Source: JAJRAN01 sp963827135
Lineage (GTDB): Archaea; Thermoplasmatota; Thermoplasmata; Methanomassiliicoccales; UBA472
Assembly (NCBI GenBank): GCA_963827135.1
Contig: CAWGZX010000008.1
Coordinates: forward strand, 103,778 to 167,777
DNA length: 64,000 nt
Direction of reading: 5' to 3'
Shown: piece after piece, positions 7,941-16,644 of the stretch
How the letters are laid out: each line of letters starts with the position of its first letter
How positions within the stretch are numbered: the first letter of the stretch is position 1
Translations under genes and position numbers: made by a program
The notes under the pieces: model-generated
What the model was told of the DNA's origin: nothing
The model's input: only the letters and a program-made list of their open reading frames with translations
Databases searched by the model: none

Positions 7941-9521
7941 CTACCTCTTGGTGGGGATTATCTCCACCGACTCGCCGCCGTGCCTGCTCTCCCTGGGCCG
8001 CACCTCGACGAACAAAGGCATCTGGATGTTCGCGCCGATGATCAGGGCGACGCCGATGGGCAGGCGCTGGATCTCGTCCTCCATGCCCTCGGACAGGCCT
8101 TCCAACGAGTTGGTGATGGCCTTGAGGTCGTTGGGGTTGGTGACCTTGAGGATCATCTGGGTGTTGCACTGCGAGAGCACGTTCTTGTCGATCTTGGCCG
8201 CCCTTTGCGATATCACCGTGAGCCCGAGGCCGAACTTGCGGCCTTCGGAGGCGATGGTGCGGAAGATCTTGCTGCTGGCCGCCAGCCCCTGCTGCGGGCA
8301 GTAGTTATGCGCCTCCTCGCATACCATCATCATAGGCGGTATGCGCCCGGCCTTGCGCAGCTCGAAGCAAGCGGAGGCGATACGCGCCACGACCAGCTCT
8401 TGGATGTCGGGGGGCGTGCCCTTGAAGTTGATGATGGTGGTCCTGCCCTTCTGGAGGAGCTCGTCCATCTTCGTCCCCTGCGCCGCGAAGATGTTAATCT
8501 CGTGCAGGTACTCGAGCTCGGCGATGAGCGTGGCGTTCTGGCTCTCTTCGTCGGCATTGAGCACGGCGATAAGATCCTTCATGGCATAGTCGGCCTTGGC
8601 CGTCTTCACGGACTCTATCGCCTTCCTCAAGGCGTTCAGGAAGGAGGCGCCCTTCTTGATGTTGGTGAGCTCGAGGATGTCGCGGGCCTCGAGGTTGGAC
8701 AGAGTGAATCGTAGAGGCTTGGCCCTCGGATTGATGGTCGTGTCCGTGGTGAACTCCAAGATGCGGTCATCATAGCTCTTCGGCGTGACATTGAAGTTGC
8801 GGTGGCTCTTCGAGGCGGTGCCCTTGTCCCGCATCGCTCCATACTCGCCGTGAGGATCGAAGATCAGGGTGGTGACGTCGTGCTTCATCAGCTCCTCGAT
8901 GAGGTCGCCGCATAGGAAGCTCTTCCCTCCTCCGGTCTTGGCCAGGATGCAGACGTGCTTCTGCACCATGGCGTTTATGTCCACCTCCACCCGGATGTTA
9001 TGGCCGAAGAGCAGGCCGACGTAGGCACCGGTCTCCATGTTCTCCTTGAGGCCGATGACCTCCTTGATGATCTGATCGGTCGCCTTGTACACGTGATCTC
9101 CCGCTTTGAACGGGGTATGTGGCACTTGCAGCAGGCCGCGGTCGTCGCGGAAACCGACGATGTCCACCTTGGCGATGACCTCCTCGTCGATGTCCACGTC
9201 CTCCCCGTCCTCGATCTTCTTGGCCCTGTCCAATGATAGATTGGTCTTCCTCTCCATCGAGGACACGCGACCCAGGACCCATCCCTCGTGGGCATGCTCG
9301 ACCTGGATGTACTCCATGGTCTCGATGTCCCCGAACACGCGGAAGAAGAAGTCGCAGGTGCCGACGTTGCCGAAGATTATGCCGACGTGCGTCAGCCCGT
9401 CATGCTTGGGGTGCTTGTGGTTGCCCGTCGCCGCTGGTGCAGTTGAAGTTTCGATGTGGTCGGCAGCCGCTGGGCTGGAGACAGCTGGAGCTTCCACGGA
9501 AGAATCGGTTTGCATGCCCAT
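7941..9521 (-). CDS. herA: HerA-type FtsK/HerA superfamily ATPase
   Basis: This is a DNA-translocating hexameric ATPase of the HerA group, about 526 residues. After a low-complexity Ala/Ser/Pro/Thr N-terminus comes a HAS-barrel-like domain (GIIFGNVGTCDFFFRVFG, about residues 47-130). The RecA-like core has Walker A ILAKTGGGKSFLCG, a FDPHGEYG motif, Walker B MMMVCEEAHNY and VISQRAAKIDKNVLSQCNT. In archaea HerA usually works with the nuclease NurA in DNA end resection alongside Mre11-Rad50, but none of these is in the window. ATG 9521 (or 9515, two codons in) fits a TATA box at 9549-9557 that implies a nearly leaderless transcript. Confidence 0.88.
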   Translation of the reverse strand: MGMQTDSSVEAPAVSSPAAADHIETSTAPAATGNHKHPKHDGLTHVGIIFGNVGTCDFFFRVFGDIETMEYIQVEHAHEGWVLGRVSSMERKTNLSLDRAKKIEDGEDVDIDEEVIAKVDIVGFRDDRGLLQVPHTPFKAGDHVYKATDQIIKEVIGLKENMETGAYVGLLFGHNIRVEVDINAMVQKHVCILAKTGGGKSFLCGDLIEELMKHDVTTLIFDPHGEYGAMRDKGTASKSHRNFNVTPKSYDDRILEFTTDTTINPRAKPLRFTLSNLEARDILELTNIKKGASFLNALRKAIESVKTAKADYAMKDLIAVLNADEESQNATLIAELEYLHEINIFAAQGTKMDELLQKGRTTIINFKGTPPDIQELVVARIASACFELRKAGRIPPMMMVCEEAHNYCPQQGLAASSKIFRTIASEGRKFGLGLTVISQRAAKIDKNVLSQCNTQMILKVTNPNDLKAITNSLEGLSEGMEDEIQRLPIGVALIIGANIQMPLFVEVRPRESRHGGESVEIIPTKR

Positions 9522-9548
9522 CCCAGCGGATGATATCCAATGAATGGG

Positions 9549-9557
9549 ATAAATATG
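9549..9557 (-). promoter_or_regulatory. TATA box of herA-DUF357
   Basis: On the minus strand the sequence reads acatatttatccc. It lies about 30 bases before ATG 9521, which predicts a leader of only a few bases. Confidence 0.55.
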
Positions 9558-9601
9558 TTTGCAGTACCTGGTGCTCCATTCGGACCCTAGATGAGCTGGC
9601 T

Positions 9602-10687
9602 CTAACCCTCTTCCTTCTTCGTGATCCGGTAATAGGGTTTGGGCGCCGAGGGCGAAAAGCAATCGTCCTTGAACACCTTGGGCGAGAGGCCCATGTCCAT
9701 TAGCACGTCCTTGACGGCCCTGCGCACCGATTCCCTCAGCTTGTCAGGTGAGGAGACTATCCTGGCGTTGATGTAGATGGTCACATCGCCTTCGGCGTTT
9801 CTGGAGCCCTTGACCCCGTCTACGCTGATCGTTGGACCTACCTGGCTCATCTTCACCGCGTTGATGTCCGAGACCAGCATCAGCTTCGCATGCGCGATCT
9901 CCACGGAGGAAAATTCGGAAGAGATGCGCCGAAGGATGCGGGTGATAAGGTCGTAGGCGTCGAACTTGGTGGAGCTCTTCAGCTCCACGCGGCCATTGTA
10001 CCATCCGAGCTCCGCCTCCGCCTTGGCGTAAGTATCATAATCGATGTCCTTCGGCGATCGGTCGCTGGTCCTCTTCGAGTCGATAATCGCCATGACCCTC
10101 TCGAAGCCTTCCCCGGTGACTGAGGAGTAAGGTATGACCTTCGCCTCCTTGTTGACCTCCCTGATCGATGCCGTGACCTTCCTGATGTCCTTCTTCAGGA
10201 CGAGATCGACCTTTGAAAGCACCACGTATTCCGCCTCCTCGATCTGGTGATGGCGGAGATAGCCCCGAAGCGAATCGGGGGAAAGCCCCTCGCTGAGAGC
10301 TCTGGAAGCGTCGAGCACGATCATCAGAGGCGCTACTGTGAATGCGTCCGCATACACGACCTTGAGCGGACCGATCACCGTGGCGAGGAGGTCGGTGCAA
10401 CTCCCTACTGGCTCTGCGATGATGATGTCAGGGTCGGCCTTCTTGATCAAGCCTTTTGCGTCGTGAATGAAATCGGGGAAGCGACAACAGAAGCATCCTC
10501 CCTGGACATCGCAGGTATCAAGACCATGATTGCATGAATATTGGCTATCGACCAGGTCCGTTCCTTGGTCGTTCATTATGATCGCGATCTTCCTCCCGGA
10601 CTTCGTCAGGCTGTTGGCCATATTGGTGATCAATGTGGTCTTGCCAGATCCAAGGAACCCCCCGATGATCGCGATTCGAGTCTTCAT
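9602..10687 (-). CDS. CobW/COG0523-type metal-chaperone GTPase
   Basis: This 361-residue G3E-family GTPase has Walker A GGFLGSGKTT at residue 9, the metal-binding CxCC motif in QGGCFCCRFP near residue 66, an AEPVGSC switch motif and a base-specificity motif of SKVD type. Family members deliver metals (Zn, Co, Ni or Fe) to target enzymes. The roughly 180-residue C-terminal half is not the usual CobW C-terminal domain I would expect and may be specific to archaea. The natural client could be a corrinoid or metal enzyme, but nothing adjacent identifies it. The gene is divergent from an aquaporin gene. Confidence 0.85.
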   Translation of the reverse strand: MKTRIAIIGGFLGSGKTTLITNMANSLTKSGRKIAIIMNDQGTDLVDSQYSCNHGLDTCDVQGGCFCCRFPDFIHDAKGLIKKADPDIIIAEPVGSCTDLLATVIGPLKVVYADAFTVAPLMIVLDASRALSEGLSPDSLRGYLRHHQIEEAEYVVLSKVDLVLKKDIRKVTASIREVNKEAKVIPYSSVTGEGFERVMAIIDSKRTSDRSPKDIDYDTYAKAEAELGWYNGRVELKSSTKFDAYDLITRILRRISSEFSSVEIAHAKLMLVSDINAVKMSQVGPTISVDGVKGSRNAEGDVTIYINARIVSSPDKLRESVRRAVKDVLMDMGLSPKVFKDDCFSPSAPKPYYRITKKEEG

Positions 10688-10720
10688 CTGCCTCTCCGGT
10701 TGCCCAATCGGACACCCTGA

Positions 10721-10835
10721 TTAATAATTTATTTCAAACTCCAATATTCCATGAGCGTAGCAAGGGATTAGCATCCGTCAATGTCGGCTCGATTCACTCA
10801 ATTATTTGAGTTCAATATCAATTATTTATAAGTAA
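10721..10835. promoter_or_regulatory. Divergent promoter region: CobW-type GTPase and aquaporin
   Basis: Leftward, a TATA-like stretch (aaataaattattaat on the minus strand, 10721-10735) sits before the GTPase start. Rightward, atttataagt (10824-10833) is the likely TATA box of the aquaporin gene. Between them is an inverted repeat, actcaa-ttat-ttgagt (10796-10811), 12 bases upstream of the rightward box and well placed for an activator or repressor. The binding protein is unknown. Confidence 0.5.
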
Positions 10836-10885
10836 AATTCATGATTGGCTGCGGATAGGTCCGCTGGGCCTGAAGGAGGGAGTGT

Positions 10886-11614
10886 CTGCCGACTTTAAAG
10901 CAGAATCTGCTGGCCGAGTTCGTTGGGTCTATGTTCCTGGTCATTGCGGCGATTGGTTCCACGATACTGGCCTTCGATGTCTTCGGCGCCGACCTCGCAT
11001 TGGCCGTGCTCATGAACGCCATAGCGGTTGCGTTCGTGCTCTTCGCGCTAATCGAGAGCTTCGGGTCGATCTCAGGCAGCCATTTCAATCCAGCGGTGAC
11101 GCTGGCCATGTACATCACTGGTCAGATGAAGAGAAAGAGAGCTATCTACTACGTCATCGTGCAGTTCCTAGGAGGATTCATCGGACTGCTGGCAACCCAC
11201 ATCATGTTCTATGACACCGTACCGACCTTGATAACGATATCAGAGAACACGAAGACCCCCGGACTTTATTTCGCCGAGTTCCTAGGCGCGTTCATCCTCG
11301 TGGGGGTCATCATCGGTTGCGTCCGCGGCGGTTCCAAGCACACCGGTCTCTCGGTCGCCTACGTTGTAGGCGGGATGCTGATCACCACCGCGAGCACGAT
11401 GTATGCCAACCCCATGGTCACGTTCTGCCGCATCTTCACCTATGCCATCTGCGGCATCGCCCCGTTGGACGCCGTGTTCTTCATCATAGCCGAGCTTGCA
11501 GGGGCAGTGGCCGCTGCGCTTGTCTTCGGGGTCATCTATCCAATGAAGCTCAAGGACAAATGCGACCCCTTCGAATGCCCTCCGAACAAGCTCATAGAGA
11601 TCAAGTCAGAATGA
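10886..11614 (+). CDS. MIP-family channel (aquaporin/glyceroporin)
   Basis: This is a six-helix major intrinsic protein channel for water or small solutes. The first half-helix signature is SHFNPAVTLAMY. The second pore loop reads MYANPMVTFCRIF, so the second NPA is NPM. Homology starts before the first ATG (10931): the frame upstream encodes PTLKQNLLAEFVGS, the normal first segment of MIP proteins. No ATG, GTG or TTG exists in that frame after the stop at 10871. I therefore start at CTG 10886, which follows an AAGGAGGG ribosome-binding site (10873-10880). A one-base assembly error joining the GTG at 10882 is the alternative. Confidence 0.85.
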   Translation: MPTLKQNLLAEFVGSMFLVIAAIGSTILAFDVFGADLALAVLMNAIAVAFVLFALIESFGSISGSHFNPAVTLAMYITGQMKRKRAIYYVIVQFLGGFIGLLATHIMFYDTVPTLITISENTKTPGLYFAEFLGAFILVGVIIGCVRGGSKHTGLSVAYVVGGMLITTASTMYANPMVTFCRIFTYAICGIAPLDAVFFIIAELAGAVAAALVFGVIYPMKLKDKCDPFECPPNKLIEIKSE

Positions 11615-11702
11615 CTGAAGAAACCCCACTTGGATGGCCGGGCTTCCCCTGTTCCCCCGGCCATCCCAAATCCTTTAAGTCCAGCAACGAATTCACTGGG
11701 CG

Positions 11703-12551
11703 ATGATGATTCTAGGTGGCTCGACCTCCAAGTCCCTCGCTCAGGACCTGGCTCGCGTCCTTGGGCTGGAATATGTCCAGGCGCTGACCAGGCGCTTCCC
11801 GGATGGCGAGGCCTACGTCCGTATCGAGAGAGAGGTCCTGGATAAGGAGGTAGTTCTAGTCCAGAACACCTATCCCGATGCCAATCTGGTCGAGCTGCTT
11901 CTTCTCCTCGATGCCGCCCGGGGTTTGGGAGCGGACAAGATAACCTGCGTCATCCCCTACTTCGGATACGCGCGCCAGGACAGGCGCTTCAACCCTGGAG
12001 AGGCGCTGAGCGCCAAGGTCATGCTCCGCCATCTGGAGATGGAGATGGACCGCCTCTTGACCATAGACCTTCACAAGACTGACGTCCTGGAGTGGTTCGC
12101 TCGCGCCCCAGCATTGGACCTTAAGGCGGCCCCGGCCATCGGCGAGTTCTTCAGCAATCACGGCATCGACTTGGTGCTGGGCCCGGACAAAGGTGCTGCC
12201 AAGCGCGCCACGGAGGTTGCCGAGGTGATCGGTTGCGAGAGCGATCATCTACAGAAGACTAGGCTTTCAGGGACCGAAGTGAGGATTGCTCCGAGCCAGA
12301 TCGAGGCCAAGGGCAAGACCGTGCTGATCGTGGACGACATCATTTCCACGGGAGGCACGATCGTAGCCGCCACCAGCGAGCTCAAGCGGTTGGGGGCGTC
12401 AAAGGTCTTCGCCGCATGTACTCACGGACTTTTCACAGGGGGGGCAGTGGATCGCCTCAAGGAGGTATGCGATGTGGTCGTTTCCACCAATACCTTGGAG
12501 AGCGATGTCTCGAGGATCTCAGTAGCTAAGGTCGTCGCCAAGGAGATTTAG
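11703..12551 (+). CDS. prs: Ribose-phosphate pyrophosphokinase
   Basis: This 282-residue PRPP synthetase is of archaeal length. It makes PRPP from ribose 5-phosphate and ATP for purine, pyrimidine and amino-acid synthesis. Signatures are YFGYARQDRRFNPGE, the TIDLHKTDVLEWF stretch and the PRPP-binding loop VLIVDDIISTGGTI near residue 205. Two adjacent ATGs (11703 and 11706) are possible starts. A TATA-like ctttaag at 11673 suggests a nearly leaderless message. It supplies the substrate for the purine genes at 20.4-23.8 kb but is not linked to them. Confidence 0.95.
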   Translation: MMILGGSTSKSLAQDLARVLGLEYVQALTRRFPDGEAYVRIEREVLDKEVVLVQNTYPDANLVELLLLLDAARGLGADKITCVIPYFGYARQDRRFNPGEALSAKVMLRHLEMEMDRLLTIDLHKTDVLEWFARAPALDLKAAPAIGEFFSNHGIDLVLGPDKGAAKRATEVAEVIGCESDHLQKTRLSGTEVRIAPSQIEAKGKTVLIVDDIISTGGTIVAATSELKRLGASKVFAACTHGLFTGGAVDRLKEVCDVVVSTNTLESDVSRISVAKVVAKEI

Positions 12552-12562
12552 GATGGGATCGC

Positions 12563-13222
12563 TCATTTCGTGCGGCTGACGAGGTAGATGATTACCGCGA
12601 GCAAAACTATTTCGGAACCAATTATTACAACGAATGCCCACTCCGTGCTGCCTTGATTCGAGAGACCAAAATGCTGTATGGGATCTGTGATGCTTGAACG
12701 GGCGAATGGAACCTGGTAGTCAGAGAACGGTTCATTGCCAACAGTCCAAGTAATTCCAAGAATTGATCCTGGTGTGCTCTCCTCGATCAAGTATAGCTGC
12801 CATTGGCCCTGAGGTAGCCCATCGGTCCCAATACTTTCGATGATGATCTTGTCCCCCTCGGAAGCTATGCCCCATATTGATACGTCTTCGTAACTCAGAC
12901 GCACATTGGAGGCGAAACTCATATTCAGAGCGAGGCCCAGCTTAAGGTGCTTGGCCTCCCCATTCTCCTCCGGAGAGCCAGGAGAGGGGGGCACGATGAT
13001 GATTCCTAGGTCAGAAAGCCGAATATCATTCTGCGACCATGGGCCAATAGTGACTACCAGACGATATTGGTTCTCCAATACCACTGATTCGACGTTAGCT
13101 GTTGGGATGGGGGGAGTGGCGAGCGAAAAGGGCTGAAGCATCGAGAATAGCATCAATGCGACCATCGCCATGATCGTCATTATCGAGATGCAACCTTTCC
13201 CCATGGACCCACTATGAATCAT
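12563..13222 (-). CDS. Secreted, C-terminally anchored protein, unknown function
   Basis: This 219-residue protein has a signal peptide (ISIMTIMAMVALMLFSMLQ), an extracellular region of about 150 residues predicted to be beta-rich, and a C-terminal membrane helix (FVVIIGSEIVLLAVIIYLV) ending in a basic SRTK stop. I recognise no domain. ATG 13222 is chosen because the TATA box at 13264-13273 places the transcript start near 13243, downstream of the first possible ATG at 13258. An ATG at 13204 is also possible. Confidence 0.65.
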   Translation of the reverse strand: MIHSGSMGKGCISIMTIMAMVALMLFSMLQPFSLATPPIPTANVESVVLENQYRLVVTIGPWSQNDIRLSDLGIIIVPPSPGSPEENGEAKHLKLGLALNMSFASNVRLSYEDVSIWGIASEGDKIIIESIGTDGLPQGQWQLYLIEESTPGSILGITWTVGNEPFSDYQVPFARSSITDPIQHFGLSNQGSTEWAFVVIIGSEIVLLAVIIYLVSRTK

Positions 13223-13263
13223 TTCCTCGCCGGGGCTATAATCCTTCTGTCTTCCCATTCAAA

Positions 13264-13273
13264 GCATATAAGA
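13264..13273. promoter_or_regulatory. Shared bidirectional TATA element
   Basis: The sequence gcatataaga serves as a TATA box in both directions. Rightward it predicts a start near 13294 for proS (ATG 13305). Leftward (tcttatatgc) it predicts a start near 13243 for the secreted protein (ATG 13222). Confidence 0.5.
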
Positions 13274-13304
13274 AGGGAATGACATTCCCAAATCGCTCCG
13301 GTGG

Positions 13305-14714
13305 ATGAACATGGTGGTCAAGAAATCCGAGGACTTCAGCGAATGGTACAACGAGATCGTAGAGCTCGCGAACCTCACGGACAAGCGCTACCCCATCAAA
13401 GGGATGAACGTCTGGACTCCGTATGGATGGAAGATCATGCGCCTCACGGACGAGTTCATCCGCGAGGAGCTCGACGCCACCAACCACCAGGAGGTGTGCT
13501 TTCCACTCCTAATACCGGAGACGGAGTTCAAGAAAGAGAAGGACCATATAAAGGGCTTCGATTCCGAGGTGTACTGGGTGACGCATGCTGGCCTGAACGA
13601 GCTGGACATTCCCATGTGCCTTCGTCCCACCTCGGAGACGGCCATGTACCCAATCTTCGCCCTTTGGGTGAGATCGCACTCCGACCTGCCTTTGAAGACG
13701 TACCAGATCGTCAATACCTTCAGGTACGAGACCAAGATGACGCGCGCCTTCATCCGCGTGCGCGAGATCCATTTCTTCGAATCGCACACCTGCCATACCA
13801 CCGAGGAGGACGCGCAAAGGCAGGTGGAGGAGGACTTCGTCATCCTGGAGAAGGTGATGAGGCACCTCGCACTACCTTATTTCCTGCTCACCAGGACCGA
13901 ATGGGACAAGTTCCCTGGCGCATACTACACCGTCGGCGTGGACTGCCCATTGCTCGAGGGGCGTTCCCTGCAACTAGGGAGCATCCACCACTATCGAGAG
14001 AACTTCTCCAGGCCCTTCGACATCAAATACGAGGACGTCGACGGGTCATTGAAGTATGTGCACCAGACCACGTATGGCATGAGCGAGAGGCTGGTCGGAT
14101 GCACCGTCGCTTTCCATGGGGACGATAAGGGGCTGGTGCTGCCTCCCGACGTCGCGCCTATACAAGTGGTCATCATCCCCATCCTCGCCAAGGGCAAGGT
14201 CGAGGAGGTCATGGCAGAGGCGGTCAGGCTCCGCGAGGACCTCAAGAAAGCGGGCGTGAGGGTGCATCTCGACGACAAGGACGAGAGGCCGGGTAGCAAG
14301 TTCTTCAATTGGGAGATCAAGGGCGTCCCCCTCAGGCTCGAGCTGGGGCAGAGGGACATCGCCGAGAGCAAGGTTTGCTTCGCCGTGAGGCACGATGCGA
14401 CCAAGGGGTCGTTCCTGCGTGCGAACGTTGTGGACGACGTGCGCTTCAAGCTGCAAGAGATCATGAAGACCATGAACGAGAACGCCTGGAAGAGGTTATC
14501 CACGGCCGTTGCTACAATCGATTCGCTGGAGAACCCCCCCAAGAAGATACTGCGCTTCGGCTGGTGCGGCGAAGAGTCCTGCGGTAGGGAGATCGAGACC
14601 AAGACCGAGCTCAAGATCCTAGGCACGCCCTACAACAAAGAGGAGTTCCGTGGCAGATGCTTAGTATGCGGAAAGGAGACCGACAAGGCCACATATGCGG
14701 CCAGGGCGATGTGA
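13305..14714 (+). CDS. proS: Prolyl-tRNA synthetase (archaeal/eukaryotic type)
   Basis: This 469-residue class II synthetase charges tRNA-Pro. Motif 2 lies around QIVNTFRYETKMTRAFIRVRE, preceded by LRPTSETAMYP. Motif 3 is in LRLELGQRDI after an anticodon-binding domain beginning near residue 290. The C-terminal archaeal/eukaryotic extension holds a four-cysteine zinc site (WCGEESCG and GRCLVCGKE) and ends in a Tyr near the terminus (ATYAARAM), as in the family. ATG 13305 follows ccggtgg; an ATG at 13311 is the alternative. Confidence 0.96.
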   Translation: MNMVVKKSEDFSEWYNEIVELANLTDKRYPIKGMNVWTPYGWKIMRLTDEFIREELDATNHQEVCFPLLIPETEFKKEKDHIKGFDSEVYWVTHAGLNELDIPMCLRPTSETAMYPIFALWVRSHSDLPLKTYQIVNTFRYETKMTRAFIRVREIHFFESHTCHTTEEDAQRQVEEDFVILEKVMRHLALPYFLLTRTEWDKFPGAYYTVGVDCPLLEGRSLQLGSIHHYRENFSRPFDIKYEDVDGSLKYVHQTTYGMSERLVGCTVAFHGDDKGLVLPPDVAPIQVVIIPILAKGKVEEVMAEAVRLREDLKKAGVRVHLDDKDERPGSKFFNWEIKGVPLRLELGQRDIAESKVCFAVRHDATKGSFLRANVVDDVRFKLQEIMKTMNENAWKRLSTAVATIDSLENPPKKILRFGWCGEESCGREIETKTELKILGTPYNKEEFRGRCLVCGKETDKATYAARAM

Positions 14715-14767
14715 GCTAATTAGAGCGTTGTCATTAATCGCCGTTCATTGATCCGTTGAGCATTTTC

Positions 14768-14980
14768 CTATTTCTGCTTCCAGGTCAGGAGCAGCCCTAG
14801 GATCCCAAAGGTTAGGAGAACCACTACGATCGCATATACGCCCATGCTCTCTCGCGCAAAGAGGTTCCAGGTGCCGTACATCAGGCCCCAGCCCCAATAC
14901 ATGGCGAACGCTGCTATGATAAGTAGAACTGAAAGGAACAGCTTCGCCTTCTTAGGGAGCACTGTCGCGGTCTCAGCCAT
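14768..14980 (-). CDS. Small two-helix membrane protein
   Basis: This 70-residue protein has two predicted membrane segments (LFLSVLLIIAAFAMYWGWGL and VYAIVVVLLTFGILGLLLTW) and a short basic C-terminus (KQK). The family is not recognised. A TATA-like aatttatagg on the minus strand (about 15002-15011) places transcription start close to ATG 14980, which favours this over an upstream TTG at 14992. Confidence 0.6.
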   Translation of the reverse strand: MAETATVLPKKAKLFLSVLLIIAAFAMYWGWGLMYGTWNLFARESMGVYAIVVVLLTFGILGLLLTWKQK

Positions 14981-15102
14981 TGGGGCGCTCAATGCCGTGA
15001 ACCTATAAATTACTTTCCGATGACAGAAGCGAGCCTATTGACCTCTAGATAGCAGGCTCCTGGATAGTAACTGCTCGAATCACATTAAAAAAGGTTAGTG
15101 TT

Positions 15103-15120
15103 CCGAAACTCACGGCATCC
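15103..15120 (+). repeat. Left copy of an 18-base direct repeat
   Basis: ccgaaactcacggcatcc matches ccgaacctcacggcatcc at 16627-16644 in 17 of 18 bases and the same orientation. The copies bracket about 1.5 kb of A+T-richer, gene-poor DNA. This could mark an old insertion or excision event. Confidence 0.5.
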
Positions 15121-15175
15121 ATCACTTTCGACCCTTTTTCCGGCTCATTTTAGATAATCGTATAAACTAGGTTAG

Positions 15176-15850
15176 TTAACATATGATATCTATGATCAGA
15201 CAAAGGATCGATAGTCGATCGATTTTTGGTGATAATAAATCGATTTGAACGGCGTCGATAGATGAAGCTGCTTTTATTGTAACGACAATATTTCCATCTG
15301 GAGCTTTAATATTCAAGCCATCCTTTCTCAGATTTTCGAATATGCACACATCATGCCCCAAAGGGACTTTAAATTTGAACGAATCTGAAATAGCTATTCG
15401 TTGGCCCAAGGCATCCTCTAAGGTATAGGCAGGAATGGTAATAGTTTTAAAACCGAAGATAGTACTTTCTTTAAACATTCCGGTCTTCAGTTTACCACGC
15501 AGTTCGTCCGTTGAATCATAAATTAACGTCGCACCCGTCGCAATCCCAAATTTCATTGCCATCTTTGTCTCGCCGAGCTTATTGCCGTTGTAGTCGAAGA
15601 ATGTATGAATCGTCCCTTTGGTGTTGAAAGCCTTCGCAATATCCCAACGACCATCTATTCGTGGTAGCCAAGAACTTTCTCGTAGCAATTGAGGTGGGAA
15701 CGACCTTGACATGCGAGCTGATAGCCACCAAAGGGCAAGCAGAGTTCGATTGGGACAGGAACCACGGCCCCAACCAATTTGCAGAAATGAGAATCCTCGA
15801 CCGAATGCAAGGATAAAGGAGGGATGGCGAGAGTGCGGAAAATCTTTCAT
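15176..15850 (-). CDS. Hypothetical protein, possibly truncated
   Basis: This frame of up to 224 codons lies in A+T-richer DNA. The C-terminal two-thirds (from about WDIAKAFNTKGTIHTFFDY) looks protein-like and beta-rich, with repeated short strands (GNKLGETKM, ALGQRIAISDSF, APDGNIVVTIKA). These vaguely recall tubby/LURP-one-like barrels, but I cannot support that assignment. The first 60 or so residues are low quality (many Ser, Trp and Arg), so the true start is probably internal or the 5' part is degraded. No clear ribosome-binding site was found. Confidence 0.4.
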   Translation of the reverse strand: MKDFPHSRHPSFILAFGRGFSFLQIGWGRGSCPNRTLLALWWLSARMSRSFPPQLLRESSWLPRIDGRWDIAKAFNTKGTIHTFFDYNGNKLGETKMAMKFGIATGATLIYDSTDELRGKLKTGMFKESTIFGFKTITIPAYTLEDALGQRIAISDSFKFKVPLGHDVCIFENLRKDGLNIKAPDGNIVVTIKAASSIDAVQIDLLSPKIDRLSILCLIIDIIC

Positions 15851-16341
15851 GTTGCATTAGTGGCAAGTGATTATTAGCTTCAATCGAGGATATCAAGCTT
15901 CGACTACCAGCGACATGACCTTTGATTTTGAATGGGTTGACATTTCAAGGAAGTAAGCGCACGGCTCAACTTATCGCCTTTGAAAATGGACATTGCGAAA
16001 GCGATTGCGTGATGTTCATGCCGCAAGATGATATCCTGTTCTGTGGGGATTTGTTCATCATGGATTGTCATCCTTTTCTAGGACATGGCGATTTCTTATG
16101 AAAATGAAGTTGAAGTCTCGAAACGGTTAGATGGGAATGATAGGCTCGAAGGTGTTGGCACCTTGGCCATGGTCCTCTGGGACAGAAGAAGCCACTCCGA
16201 ATGAATTGACAATACCTAGCTCAGCATCCAGGGGCGAGCTGAATGAAATGCCCGAAGTGTAGATCAATGAAGAAGGGAACGTATGAGTTTTGAACTCGAC
16301 GGAGGAGAGGTAAGAACGAACTGGACGAAATAGTCTACAAG
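15851..16341. other. Non-coding stretch
   Basis: Short frames only, none with protein-like composition. I see no RNA gene, clear repeat or promoter here. Confidence 0.5.
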
Positions 16342-16614
16342 ATGAATAGAGAAGCGGATTTCACATTATTGTATGATAAAGGTACACCTGAGTATCAGAC
16401 CCATTTCAACTCCTTATCGTCATTTAAGAAAATGGTCCTAGGATTGGAGGAGCATGAAAGAACTTATGTTCTGCAAGGCCTCCTGGACCGAAAAGATGAA
16501 CATGAATTCCACTTTCCTGAGCTCGATGAACACGAGAGGTATGTGCGGCAATGCCTCGAGAGCCCAGCTTACCGAAACCCTACGGGTCCTCCTTCGCAAG
16601 CCATGACCAATTGA
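16342..16614 (+). CDS. Small acidic hypothetical protein
   Basis: This 90-residue protein is rich in Glu, Asp and His (for example DRKDEHEFHFPELDEHERYV) and is predicted to be helical and soluble. It is not recognised. Composition looks like a genuine protein, but no strong ribosome-binding site precedes the ATG, and the gene lies inside the segment bracketed by the 18-base direct repeats. Confidence 0.4.
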   Translation: MNREADFTLLYDKGTPEYQTHFNSLSSFKKMVLGLEEHERTYVLQGLLDRKDEHEFHFPELDEHERYVRQCLESPAYRNPTGPPSQAMTN

Positions 16615-16626
16615 ACTTTATTAAGC

Positions 16627-16644
16627 CCGAACCTCACGGCATCC
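16627..16644 (+). repeat. Right copy of the 18-base direct repeat
   Basis: ccgaacctcacggcatcc pairs with the copy at 15103-15120. A shorter echo (cgaacctcac) occurs again near 16853. Confidence 0.5.
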
